DNA from: a bacterium
GTDB lineage: Bacteria; JALSQH01
Length of the DNA: 21,174 nt
NCBI GenBank assembly: GCA_026985515.1
Contig: JALSQH010000007.1
Location: 1-21,174, forward strand
Direction: 5' to 3'
The notes under the pieces were generated by a model. That model made no database searches. It was not told the DNA's origin and was given only the letters and a program-made list of their open reading frames with translations. Positions 1-9,040 of the stretch are shown here, piece by piece (the stretch's first letter is position 1; each line of letters starts with the position of its first letter). The translations under genes were made by a program, and so were the position numbers.

Positions 1-270
1 ATTTATCTTCGCAAGAACTGGGCGATAACGGATTTGACGGAGTATGAGTATTTGATAGAGATAAAGCATGTGAGGAGTGGTAAGAGGGGGATAGGTAAGG
101 AGAGGGTGAGGAGGTTGAGGGTGGAGGCGGAGGAGCAGATAAGGAGGTATGCGGAGAAGCTTGAGAGGAAGTTGCCCTCTTATGTGAAGGATAAGGGTTT
201 GCCAGAACTTAAAAAGATAGTGATAATCACCTCCTCAAAGCGTCTTGAGTGGATGGGGGAGGTGGAGTAG
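1..270 (+). CDS. C-terminal part of a PD-(D/E)XK nuclease-like protein (5' truncated by window edge)
   Basis: The frame is open from base 1, so the gene begins outside the window; the internal TTG at 34 is unlikely to be a real start. The visible 89 residues contain YEYLIEIKHV, which fits the strand with the E-x-K catalytic pair of PD-(D/E)XK nucleases. A helix follows with the pattern EAEEQIRRYAEKL, then a hydrophobic strand (KKIVIITSS). This order resembles the C-terminal nuclease domain attached to the AAA-ATPase-like (DUF1703/PDDEXK_9) families, but the upstream aspartate and any ATPase domain cannot be seen. Codon use is unlike the genes that follow: G-ending codons (AGG, GAG, GTG, TTG) dominate, where neighbours prefer AGA and GAA. 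That suggests recent acquisition. The family is inferred from one motif and the helix pattern. Confidence 0.6.
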   Translation: MYLRKNWAITDLTEYEYLIEIKHVRSGKRGIGKERVRRLRVEAEEQIRRYAEKLERKLPSYVKDKGLPELKKIVIITSSKRLEWMGEVE

Positions 271-279
271 CGTTTGTAG

Positions 280-308
280 TTGAATTCACTCTCGAAAAAT
301 GGTATAAA
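280..308 (+). promoter_or_regulatory. Sigma70-type promoter for tRNA-Val and thrS
   Basis: TTGAAT (280-285) and TATAAA (303-308) are separated by exactly 17 bp. The predicted start point, near 315, lies about 5 bp before the tRNA 5' end. There is no space for another promoter between the tRNA and thrS, so this one probably serves both. Confidence 0.7.
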
Positions 309-319
309 TATACCCGGTT

Positions 320-395
320 AGGCACGTAGCTCAGCTGGTAGAGCACTACCTTGACGCGGTAGGGGTCGGCGGTTCGAGTCCGCCCGTGCCTACCA
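320..395 (+). tRNA. tRNA-Val (anticodon GAC)
   Basis: The cloverleaf folds completely. The acceptor pairs AGGCACG with CGTGCCT, followed by discriminator A and an encoded CCA. The D arm is GCTC/GAGC, the anticodon stem CTACC/GGTAG encloses loop TTGACGC (anticodon GAC), and the T arm is GGCGG-TTCGAGT-CCGCC. A run of seven T begins right after the CCA, and the Shine-Dalgarno of thrS lies 15 bp beyond it. The tRNA is therefore the first element of the thrS transcript. Confidence 0.97.
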
Positions 396-422
396 TTTTT
401 TTATTTTATAAGGAGTTAAATT

Positions 423-2330
423 ATGCCCTTCATCGTATTTAAAGGGGAAAAGATCGAGATTCCTGAAGGTGTCAAAGTTTCAGACTGGTTAAAAGAAAAC
501 AGGCCAGAAGTCTATAAAAAGGCCGTGGTTCTGAGAAAAGGGGATAAATTGTTAGATCTCGCCTCTACACTTTCCAGTGAGGAGGAAGCAGAGATTCTTA
601 CAGATGAAGACCCTGAATCCCTTGAAGTTCTCCGTCATTCTACTGCTCATCTTATGGCTCAGGCAGTGAAACATCTCTTCCCGGATGCAAAGGTGACCAT
701 TGGACCTGCAATAGAAAACGGATTTTACTACGATTTTGATGTTCCGGAGCCCTTTACCCCTGAGGATCTCAAGAAGATTGAAAAAGAAATGAAAAAACTG
801 GCCTCACAGAAAATCCCCATTGTCAGGGAGGAGATACCCCGTGAAGAAGCCATAAAAATGTTCAGGGAGATGAGGGAAGATTACAAAGTTGAAATTATTG
901 AAGAGATAGATGACGAAAAGGTTTCAATATATAGACAGGGAGATTTTGTTGATCTGTGCAGGGGACCCCATCTTGATCATACCGGTAGAATAAAACACTT
1001 TAAACTCCTCTCAGTTGCCGGGGCATACTGGAGAGGAGATGAAAGAAACAAGATGCTTTCAAGAATATATGGCACTGCGTTCTTTAAAAAGGAGGATCTT
1101 GACAATTATTTGAAATTTCTTGAGGAAGCCAGAAAGAGAGACCACAGAAAACTTGGTAAGGAACTTGATCTCTTCTCCTTCAACGAACATATTGGACCGG
1201 GTCTCGTTCTCTGGCATCCAAGGGGAGCACGGATCAGGAGAATAATGGAAGATTTCTGGGTGGCGGAACATTATAAAAATGGATATGAACTTCTCTATAC
1301 TCCCCACATAGCGAGGGAGGACTTGTGGAGAATAAGTGGTCATTTGGATTTTTACGCAGAGCACATGTTTAAGGGGATGGAAGTTGAGGGGCAAAGGTAT
1401 CTTGTTAAGCCTATGAATTGTCCTTTTCACATTCAGATATACAAAACAAAAAAGAGAAGTTACAGAGATCTTCCCTTCAGGTGGGCAGAACTTGGAACAG
1501 TTTACAGATATGAAAAATCGGGAGTACTTCACGGGTTGCTGAGGGTCAGAGGTTTTACCCAGGATGATGCTCATATCTTCTGTACCCCGGAGCAGCTGGA
1601 GGATGAGATAATTGAAGTGATACGGTTCAGTCTCAAGATATTGAGGACTTTTGGTTTTGAAGATTTTCATGTTTTCCTCAGTACAAGACCAGAAAAATAT
1701 GTGGGTACTCTTGAAAACTGGGAAAGAGCCACAGAAGCTCTCAAAATCGGGCTCGAAAAGGCTGGATTAAAGTATGACATAGATCCAGGTGAAGGGGTTT
1801 TCTATGGTCCGAAAATAGATATCAAAATCAAGGACTCTCTGGGGAGGGAATGGCAGTGTTCCACCATTCAGGTTGATTTTAATCTTCCTGAGAGGTTTGA
1901 CATGACATACATCGGGCCGGATGGGAAGGAACACAGACCAATAATGATTCACAGAGCTCTGATGGGTTCCTTTGAGAGATTTTTTGGAACCCTTATTGAA
2001 CACTATGCTGGTGCCTTTCCCATGTGGCTTGCACCTGAACAGGTGGTTGTTCTTCCACTGAGTGAAAAGTTTGAAAAATACGCCGAAAAAATATACTCAA
2101 TCCTCCGGGAAGAGGGAATCAGGGTTGTTCTTGATAACAGAAGTGAAAGTCTCGGATACAGAATAAGGGATAATCAGAAAAAGAAAGTGCCTGTTATGGT
2201 GATTGTGGGAGAGAAGGAGGAATCCACAGGCACAATTTCGCTCAGATGGAGAGATGGAAAGCAGGAGCATGAAGTTAAAGTTGAGGAATTTATTGCAAGA
2301 ATCAGGGAAATTATAGATAATAAAACCTGA
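423..2330 (+). CDS. thrS: Threonine--tRNA ligase
   Basis: This cytosolic class II synthetase charges tRNA-Thr. At 635 residues it is the normal bacterial full length. An N-terminal TGS domain (about residues 1-60) is followed by the second additional/editing domain with its metal-type motif HSTAH (H72, H76) and DLCRGPH. The catalytic core shows motif 1 (around LWHPRGARIR), the zinc Cys in KPMNCPFH, motif 2 (RWAELGTVYRYE), DDAHIF, and motif 3 (IMIHRALMGSFERF). A C-terminal anticodon-binding domain starts around LAPEQVVVLP. The ATG start has the Shine-Dalgarno TAAGGAGT 7 bp upstream. The gene lies directly behind tRNA-Val without its own promoter, and infC follows after 22 bp. No T-box leader is present, so control is by the shared promoter or by means not visible here. 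Confidence 0.98.
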   Translation: MPFIVFKGEKIEIPEGVKVSDWLKENRPEVYKKAVVLRKGDKLLDLASTLSSEEEAEILTDEDPESLEVLRHSTAHLMAQAVKHLFPDAKVTIGPAIENGFYYDFDVPEPFTPEDLKKIEKEMKKLASQKIPIVREEIPREEAIKMFREMREDYKVEIIEEIDDEKVSIYRQGDFVDLCRGPHLDHTGRIKHFKLLSVAGAYWRGDERNKMLSRIYGTAFFKKEDLDNYLKFLEEARKRDHRKLGKELDLFSFNEHIGPGLVLWHPRGARIRRIMEDFWVAEHYKNGYELLYTPHIAREDLWRISGHLDFYAEHMFKGMEVEGQRYLVKPMNCPFHIQIYKTKKRSYRDLPFRWAELGTVYRYEKSGVLHGLLRVRGFTQDDAHIFCTPEQLEDEIIEVIRFSLKILRTFGFEDFHVFLSTRPEKYVGTLENWERATEALKIGLEKAGLKYDIDPGEGVFYGPKIDIKIKDSLGREWQCSTIQVDFNLPERFDMTYIGPDGKEHRPIMIHRALMGSFERFFGTLIEHYAGAFPMWLAPEQVVVLPLSEKFEKYAEKIYSILREEGIRVVLDNRSESLGYRIRDNQKKKVPVMVIVGEKEESTGTISLRWRDGKQEHEVKVEEFIARIREIIDNKT

Positions 2331-2342
2331 CCTAAACACCAC

Positions 2343-2350
2343 AGGAGGTG
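2343..2350 (+). promoter_or_regulatory. Strong Shine-Dalgarno that sets the non-standard infC start
   Basis: AGGAGGTG lies between the thrS stop and the infC frame. Only ATT (2353) and ATA (2356) are at usable distance in the frame. The first TTG, at 2428, is 75 bp further in and has no such site. Confidence 0.8.
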
Positions 2351-2352
2351 AA

Positions 2353-2931
2353 ATTATAAGAAGACCGGGACCACCAAAGAAGAAAGGCCCACCGGTTAAT
2401 CGGGAAATAAGGGCAAAAGAGGTAAGATTGATTGACGAAAATGGCAAACAGATTGGAATAGTTCCTTTTTTTGAAGCCCTCAGGATGGCTGAGGATAGGG
2501 GACTTGATCTTGTGGCTGTTAATCCAAATGCGAATCCTCCTGTGTGCAAGATAATGGATTATGGGAAGTACAAATATGAAATGCAGAAAAAGGCGAAGGA
2601 GGCAAAGAAAAAGCAGACAATCATAAAGGTCAAAGAAATCAAATTTCGACCCACCACAGAGAAGAATGATTTGATGATAAAGGTCAAACATATGTTGAGA
2701 TTTTTTGAAGATGGAAATAAGGTTAAGGTTACTGTCAGATTCAGAGGAAGAGAACTTGCCCATCCAGAAAGGGGAGTTGAAGTAATTGAAGAAATATATG
2801 AAAATGTTAAGGATGTTGCTTTGATGGAAAACACCCCCAAACTTGAGGGGAGGCAGATGGTTGTCGTTTTTTCTCCACGGCCTGAGTATCTTAAAAAGTT
2901 AAAGGCAGAAAAAGAGAAGAAAGAGGAATAG
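2353..2931 (+). CDS. infC: Translation initiation factor IF-3
   Basis: IF-3 binds the 30S subunit, prevents premature 50S joining and rejects wrong start codons. The product is about 192 residues, with the N-domain signature NREIRAKEVRLIDENGKQIG near the N terminus, a lysine-rich linker, and the C-domain (KVKEIKFRP, then VTVRFRGRELAHPERG). No ATG, GTG or TTG is available before the conserved N-domain. The conserved sequence continues upstream of the first TTG (2428) to ATT (2353) or ATA (2356), right behind AGGAGGTG. Such a start is the known device by which infC of E. coli (AUU) is autorepressed by IF-3, and the same control is inferred here. I use ATT as the start by that precedent; ATA three bases on is equally possible. 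The gene is followed closely by rpmI and rplT. Confidence 0.95.
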   Translation: MIRRPGPPKKKGPPVNREIRAKEVRLIDENGKQIGIVPFFEALRMAEDRGLDLVAVNPNANPPVCKIMDYGKYKYEMQKKAKEAKKKQTIIKVKEIKFRPTTEKNDLMIKVKHMLRFFEDGNKVKVTVRFRGRELAHPERGVEVIEEIYENVKDVALMENTPKLEGRQMVVVFSPRPEYLKKLKAEKEKKEE

Positions 2932-2946
2932 ATTAAGGAGGAGAAA

Positions 2947-3144
2947 ATGCCAAAGATGAAAAGCAACAGTGGAGCTAAAAAGAGATTCAAAGTAACAGGA
3001 AAGGGAAAAATAAAAAGAAAGCACGCATACAAGAGCCACCTCCTTGCCCACAAGTCAAGAAAACGGAAGAGAAATTTGAGAAAATTTGGTTTGATTTCAA
3101 AAGTTGACGAGAAACAGATTAGAAGATTGATTCCATACCTTTAA
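2947..3144 (+). CDS. rpmI: 50S ribosomal protein L35 (bL35)
   Basis: This is a 65-residue, very basic ribosomal protein. It opens with the family signature [20 protein letters not shown] and continues with [12 protein letters not shown] and a KRKRNLRKF stretch. Length and position between infC and rplT are standard. The Shine-Dalgarno AAGGAGG ends 5 bp before the ATG. The gap from infC is only 15 bp, too short for the long L20-binding pseudoknot of E. coli, so any L20 autoregulation would need an RNA element within coding sequence. Confidence 0.97.
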   Translation: MPKMKSNSGAKKRFKVTGKGKIKRKHAYKSHLLAHKSRKRKRNLRKFGLISKVDEKQIRRLIPYL

Positions 3145-3158
3145 AGGAGAGGTGAAAA

Positions 3159-4534
<1,376 letters not shown>

Positions 4535-4543
4535 AGGTGGATA

Positions 4544-6940
4544 ATGCTCATAAGTTTTTCCTGGCTTAAAAAATTCATACCTCTTGATGCTGATCCTCAT
4601 GATGTGGCATACAGGCTAACTATGGCTGGACTTGAGGTTGATGTTGTTGAGGAAAAATGGGGTGAAGGCTGGGAAGATGTTGTGGTGGTGAAGGTGGAAG
4701 ATGTGGCTCCCTTTCCCGGAAGAGAGGGAAAACTTGTTGTGGGTAAAATTTTTGACGGGAACAATTATTTCAGCATTGTTTCTGCTGATGTTACCATAAA
4801 AAAGGGAGAGAAACTTCTCGGAGTGGTTAAAGGTAAAAAGTTTGATGGAATAGAAATTAAATCCCGCAGGTTTGGCGAATACCTCTCTGAGGCAATGCTG
4901 ATTGCTGCTGAAGATCTGGGGTGGGAGGAAAAGAGTACCCGGCTTCTCAGATTTTCAGATGATTTACCACCCGGCACAGGTTTGAAGGAAATAATAGAAA
5001 TTCCTGATACCATTATTGAAGTTGAGATAACCCCCAACAGGGGTGATTGTCTCAGTCATCTTGGTGTGGCCAGAGAGTTGAAGGCGATTTTTGGACTGGA
5101 GGAGGTGGTCCTGCCTGAAGTTAAAATAGATGAGGAAGATCCGCCTTCCTCTGAATTTTTCAAGGTGATAATTGACTCGCCTGAGAAAGGACCATATTAC
5201 ACTGGCAGATACATCGACAATGTGAAAGTGGTTCCTTCTCCCCTCTTTGTTCAGGCTCAACTGGCAAAAGTTGGAGTGAGGTCTATAAGCAATATCGTTG
5301 ACATTACAAATTTTGTTTTGATGGAACTGGGCCAGCCCCTTCATGCCTTCGATGCAACTCGCATCGGAGGGAAAATAATCAGGGTGAGATCTGCCAGAGA
5401 GGGAGAGAAGATCCTTCTTCTTGATGGCACTGAAAGGGAACTTTCTGGTAGAGATCTTGTGATTGCTGATGAAAAGAATCCCGTTGCTCTGGCGGGAATC
5501 ATGGGAGGTGAGGAAAGCGGAGTTAATGAGAGTACCGGATCAGTCATCCTCGAAAGTGCCTACTTCAATCCAGTGGTGATAAGACATACTGCAAGAAGGC
5601 TTGGAATTCAGACAGACGCCTCCTACAGATTTGAGAGGGGAGTTGATCCTCTCATGATAGATTTCGCTTCAGATAGGGCCTCCTATCTGATACAGAAGTA
5701 TGCGGGAGGGAGAGTGCACAGGGGCATTGTAAAAGCTGGGGAGCTCCCTTATCGTGATAAAATTGTTGAATTGAAGTGGTCGGAACAGGAAAAATTACTG
5801 GGATTGAAAATAGAGAGGGAGAAAAGTACGAAGATCCTGGTGGATCTCGGCTGTCGGGTGGCGGAGAAGTGTGAAGATGGGATAAAGATTATCCCCCCCT
5901 CCTGGAGATATGATCTGGATAGAAGTGTGGATTTAGTTGAAGAGGTGGCAAGGATATATGGTTATGACCAGATTCCTGTAACATATCCTGCCATAAGGGT
6001 GAAGGAATTTTCTCCCGTTTCAGATACTGTTAAATTTTTGAGACTCAGGGAGTATTTCACTCAGTGGGGGTTCAATGAGGTAATTAACTACAGTTTTATA
6101 CCGGAGGATGCTCTAAAGCTTCTTGGGTTAAGTGAGGAGGACAGTCGGCTGAAAGTTGTGAGAATAGTCAACCCCCTCACATCACAGAATGTAATGAGAA
6201 CCACACTGTTACCTGGCATGCTTGAAAATCTACGCACCAATTTGAGTATGCAGTTTTACAATCTGAAGCTGTTTGAAATTGGGAAGGTTTATTTTAAAGA
6301 GGAAAACTATGTTGAGGAGTATCATCTTTCCCTTGCAATGACGGGAAAGAGATTTCTCCCTCACTGGGGGTGGGGAAACGAGGATGTGGACTTTTATGAT
6401 TTGAAGGGAGTTGTTGAAGCTTTTCTTGAAAGAGTTTTCAACGGCTCCTATCAGTGGAGGGAGGAAGCGGAAAGCTTCTATCACCCATATCAGCAGGCTT
6501 CTCTGTGGATTAAAGGTGAGAAGGTTGGTAATATTGGCCAGATTCACCCGGAGATTCTTCAGAAGTTAAAGATTAAACAAAAGGTTTATTATGGAGAAAT
6601 CAATCTCACAAAACTTTTTTCTCTGCCCCAGCAGAAGGTCAAATACAGGGAGATTTCAAAATTTCCTGCTGCTGAAAGGGATCTTGCAGTGGTGGTTCCT
6701 GAAGATCTACCTGTAGAAAAAATTTTGAGAATAGCAAAAGAGAGGGCTGGTGATCTTGCCTGGGATATAAGGATCTTTGACCTGTACAGGGGTGAGAAGA
6801 TTCCACCGGGAAAGAAAAGTGTGGGAATAAGATTCTACTTTCAGAGCAGAGAAAAGACATTGACAGAAGAGGAAATTTCAGAAATAATAGATTCTGTTCT
6901 TGCTGGGCTTGCTGAGGTAGGTGGAGAATTAAGGGAGTGA
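4544..6940 (+). CDS. pheT: Phenylalanine--tRNA ligase, beta subunit
   Basis: This structural, tRNA-binding and editing subunit of PheRS has 798 residues, the full bacterial length. It opens with the typical SWLKKFIPLD and an EMAP/OB-type tRNA-binding domain (about 40-150). The B3/B4 editing domain follows (HAFDATRIGG, VALAGIMGGEESGV, ASYRFERGVDP), then the B5 domain, a catalytic-like core, and a C-terminal ferredoxin-fold anticodon-binding domain (FPAAERDLAVVV, ending near ISEIIDSVLAGL). The AGAGGTGG Shine-Dalgarno lies at the end of pheS. No frameshift or missing domain was noticed. Confidence 0.98.
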   Translation: MLISFSWLKKFIPLDADPHDVAYRLTMAGLEVDVVEEKWGEGWEDVVVVKVEDVAPFPGREGKLVVGKIFDGNNYFSIVSADVTIKKGEKLLGVVKGKKFDGIEIKSRRFGEYLSEAMLIAAEDLGWEEKSTRLLRFSDDLPPGTGLKEIIEIPDTIIEVEITPNRGDCLSHLGVARELKAIFGLEEVVLPEVKIDEEDPPSSEFFKVIIDSPEKGPYYTGRYIDNVKVVPSPLFVQAQLAKVGVRSISNIVDITNFVLMELGQPLHAFDATRIGGKIIRVRSAREGEKILLLDGTERELSGRDLVIADEKNPVALAGIMGGEESGVNESTGSVILESAYFNPVVIRHTARRLGIQTDASYRFERGVDPLMIDFASDRASYLIQKYAGGRVHRGIVKAGELPYRDKIVELKWSEQEKLLGLKIEREKSTKILVDLGCRVAEKCEDGIKIIPPSWRYDLDRSVDLVEEVARIYGYDQIPVTYPAIRVKEFSPVSDTVKFLRLREYFTQWGFNEVINYSFIPEDALKLLGLSEEDSRLKVVRIVNPLTSQNVMRTTLLPGMLENLRTNLSMQFYNLKLFEIGKVYFKEENYVEEYHLSLAMTGKRFLPHWGWGNEDVDFYDLKGVVEAFLERVFNGSYQWREEAESFYHPYQQASLWIKGEKVGNIGQIHPEILQKLKIKQKVYYGEINLTKLFSLPQQKVKYREISKFPAAERDLAVVVPEDLPVEKILRIAKERAGDLAWDIRIFDLYRGEKIPPGKKSVGIRFYFQSREKTLTEEEISEIIDSVLAGLAEVGGELRE

Positions 6941-6944
6941 TTTC

Positions 6945-6972
6945 TTGAAGTTACCTCTGTAATGGATAAAAT
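6945..6972 (+). promoter_or_regulatory. Candidate promoter for ihfA-merR-tRNA-Pro
   Basis: TTGAAG (6945-6950) and TAAAAT (6967-6972) are 16 bp apart in the only sizeable gap of this block. The element would supply ihfA independently of the synthetase operon. This is a prediction from spacing and match only. Confidence 0.45.
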
Positions 6973-6993
6973 ATAAAAGGAAGGAGGTTGAAA

Positions 6994-7278
6994 GTGACAG
7001 TTACAAAAGCGAAGATTGCTGAAAAGATCAACAGAGAAGTGGGTCTCCCTCTGAAGGAATCAGCAGAGGTAGTGGATACTATTCTTGAACTTATAAAATC
7101 CACCCTTGAGAAGGGAGAAAATGTAAAGATAAGCGGGTTTGGAAATTTTATTTTGAGGGACAAGGGCAAGAGGATAGGGAGGAATCCAAAGACAAAAGTG
7201 GAAATTGAAATTCCACCTCGAAGAGTGGTGGTTTTTCATCCGAGTCAGGTGTGGAGGAGGGAAATAAATAGAGGATGA
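6994..7278 (+). CDS. ihfA: HU/IHF-family DNA-bending protein (IHF alpha-like)
   Basis: This 94-residue nucleoid protein bends DNA as a dimer. It has the helical N-terminal dimer region (TKAKIAEKINREVGLPLKES), the ISGFGNF turn and the DNA-binding arm GRNPKTKVEIEIPPRRVV, then FHPSQVWRREIN. The first TTG of the frame (6988) overlaps the Shine-Dalgarno AAGGAGG. The GTG at 6994, 6 bp after it, is the better start. The position behind pheT matches that of ihfA in many bacteria, which supports the IHF alpha assignment over HU. Its stop overlaps the next start in an ATGA. Confidence 0.92.
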   Translation: MTVTKAKIAEKINREVGLPLKESAEVVDTILELIKSTLEKGENVKISGFGNFILRDKGKRIGRNPKTKVEIEIPPRRVVVFHPSQVWRREINRG

Positions 7279-7583
7279 ATGAAAAAATTCTCTATCGGAT
7301 AGGAGAAGTGAGTAATAAACTTGGTGTTGAAACTCATGTTCTCAGGTACTGGGAAAAAGAGATTCCTTTTTTGAAGCCCTCTATGAGGGGAAAAGGTGGG
7401 CAGAGATTGTATACAGAGGAGGATGTGGAAAAGTTTGCCCTTGTCAAGAAAATGCTCTATGAAGATGGTATGAGAATAGAGGGAGTCAAAAGATATTTCA
7501 GGCGTGAGGAGAAAAACTTCCACGATATTTCCAGAATAAAGAACATTCTTATTGAAGCAAAACAACTGCTGGAAAAAATTTAG
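7275..7583 (+). CDS. MerR-family transcriptional regulator (short form)
   Basis: The 102-residue protein consists almost only of a MerR winged helix-turn-helix (about residues 4-75). It has YRIGEVSNKLGVETHVLRYWEKE at the recognition helix, GGQRLYTEEDVEKF, and a C-terminal helix that would form the dimer coiled coil. There is no effector-binding domain and no metal-binding cysteine. Genes of this short type occur next to ihfA in delta-proteobacteria-like genomes. Its target is unknown. It is translationally coupled to ihfA by an ATGA overlap, and tRNA-Pro starts 2 bp after its stop. Confidence 0.88.
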   Translation: MNEKILYRIGEVSNKLGVETHVLRYWEKEIPFLKPSMRGKGGQRLYTEEDVEKFALVKKMLYEDGMRIEGVKRYFRREEKNFHDISRIKNILIEAKQLLEKI

Positions 7584-7585
7584 AT

Positions 7586-7662
7586 CGGGGCGTAGCGCAG
7601 CCTGGTAGCGCACACGCTTGGGGTGCGTGTGGTCGGCCGTTCAAATCGGCTCGCCCCGACCA
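7586..7662 (+). tRNA. tRNA-Pro (anticodon GGG)
   Basis: The acceptor CGGGGCG pairs with CGCCCCG, followed by A and an encoded CCA. The D arm is GCGC/GCGC, the anticodon stem CACGC/GCGTG encloses loop TTGGGGT (anticodon GGG), and the T arm is GGCCG-TTCAAAT-CGGCT with one G-T pair. The gene starts 2 bp after the MerR stop and is followed by six T and then the surE start region. It appears to be part of a mixed mRNA/tRNA transcript. Confidence 0.97.
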
Positions 7663-7682
7663 TTTTTTATTTAGAGGTGAGT

Positions 7683-8462
7683 TTGGTAATCCTTATTTCC
7701 AACGATGATGGAATATATGCTCGTGGCCTTCAGGTTCTCTATGAGGAGTTAAAGTCTCTTGGTAAAATTTATGTCGTGGCTCCTGACAGGGAGCGTTCTG
7801 CTGTAAGTCATGCCCTCTCACTTCATCGGCCACTCAGGATCAAGGAGGTAAAAAAGAATTTTTTTGCTGTGGATGGAACTCCCACAGATTGTGTGAATAT
7901 TGCCATTAACGGGTTGCTTCCAGAAAAACCTGATATGGTTGTTTCAGGAATAAATTTTGGTCCCAATCTGGGTGATGATATAACCTATTCAGGAACAGTC
8001 TCGGCGGCCATTGAGGGATGTCTTCTCGGAGTTCCATCAATTGCCTTTTCCCTTGCTACCCTTGATCCTCCTGCCTATTTCAGACCTGCTGGGAGAGTTG
8101 CCAGAAGGATAGTGGAAAAGTTTCTTGAGACCGGCATACCTCAGGGAACAATAATAAATGTCAATTTTCCAAATAAGAGAAGGTGCAGGTACTATAAAGG
8201 GTTGAAGTTTACGAGGCAGGGAAAGAGGAAGTATGGGGAGGCAATAGTGGAGAAGATTGATCCAAGGGGTAAGAAATATTACTGGATCGGGGGGAAAGAT
8301 CTGGGTTATGAAAATATACCAGATTCAGATATTGTGGCTGTGGAGGAGGGATATGTTTCAATCACACCAATTCACCTCGATCTTACCAATTACAGGTTAC
8401 TCCAGGAATTAAAAAAATGGGAAGATCTCTGGAATCAACAACTTTTAAACAACCCGGGATAA
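7683..8462 (+). CDS. surE: 5'/3'-nucleotidase SurE
   Basis: SurE is a metal-dependent phosphatase of nucleoside monophosphates, linked to survival under stress. The 259-residue product opens with the family signature ILISNDDGIYA, whose two Asp bind metal. VAPDRERSAVSHALSL, VDGTPTDCVN and VVSGINFGPNLGDDITYSGTV follow. The frame is open into the tRNA, but conserved sequence begins at the TTG at 7683 with GAGGTGA just upstream. A GTG at 7677 would overlap that site. The end overlaps the next frame by 46 bp. Confidence 0.95.
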   Translation: MVILISNDDGIYARGLQVLYEELKSLGKIYVVAPDRERSAVSHALSLHRPLRIKEVKKNFFAVDGTPTDCVNIAINGLLPEKPDMVVSGINFGPNLGDDITYSGTVSAAIEGCLLGVPSIAFSLATLDPPAYFRPAGRVARRIVEKFLETGIPQGTIINVNFPNKRRCRYYKGLKFTRQGKRKYGEAIVEKIDPRGKKYYWIGGKDLGYENIPDSDIVAVEEGYVSITPIHLDLTNYRLLQELKKWEDLWNQQLLNNPG

Positions 8463-9040
8463 TAAGGAGACTTTACGACTGGGTTCTGGGGTGGGCTGAT
8501 ACTCCCTATGGTCCTGCTGCACTTCTTTTCCTTGCTTTTGCCGAAGCATCTTTCTTCCCGGTTCCACCAGATATACTGCTAATGGCTCTTGCCCTTGGAG
8601 AACCTCTTAAATCCTTCTGGTACGCCTTTCTCTCAACTGTGGGTTCAGTAACTGGAGGATTGCTTGGGTACTACATCGGTTACAGTTTTATGAACACAAT
8701 TGGTGTGAGAATTCTCACATTTTACGGTGCCATGGAAAAATTTGAATATCTCCGTCACCTCTACAACGAATATAATGTCTGGTTCCTTGCTGTTGCAGGA
8801 TTTACCCCCATCCCATACAAGGTGTTCACCATTGCGTCTGGAGCTTTTCATTCTCCAATTCTCCTCTTTATTGTGGTTTCAGCTGCAAGCAGAGCTGCGA
8901 GGTTCTATCTTGTCGCTCTGTTTTTTTACTTTTTCGGAGAGAGGGCAAGGGATTTTATTGACAGGTACTTCAATCTTCTCACAATTCTTTTTGTGGTACT
9001 GCTTATTGGCGGTTTTCTTGTGGTAAAATATTTAATATGA
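8417..9040 (+). CDS. DedA/VTT-type membrane protein (YqaA-like)
   Basis: This 207-residue inner-membrane protein belongs to the SNARE-associated/VTT superfamily. The family motif FAEASFFPVPPDILL (about 41-55) and the re-entrant GFTPIPYKVFTIASGAF (128-144) are both present. Further hydrophobic spans lie at about 66-90, 147-173 and 186-206. Relatives act in lipid translocation or envelope integrity, and the substrate of this subfamily is not established. The ATG at 8417 sits within the end of surE with AGGA 9 bp before it. A later start near residue 14 is possible, because family members tend to begin close to IRRLYDWVL. The next gene overlaps by 4 bp (ATGA). Confidence 0.87.
   Translation: MGRSLESTTFKQPGIIRRLYDWVLGWADTPYGPAALLFLAFAEASFFPVPPDILLMALALGEPLKSFWYAFLSTVGSVTGGLLGYYIGYSFMNTIGVRILTFYGAMEKFEYLRHLYNEYNVWFLAVAGFTPIPYKVFTIASGAFHSPILLFIVVSAASRAARFYLVALFFYFFGERARDFIDRYFNLLTILFVVLLIGGFLVVKYLI

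Noticed and set aside
271-422. T-box or other amino-acid-sensing leader before thrS
   Set aside because: The space is filled by the promoter and tRNA-Val. No specifier stem or antiterminator motif is present.
1059-1670. 203-residue minus-strand frame inside thrS
   Set aside because: It is a shadow of the conserved synthetase core, with no start signal.
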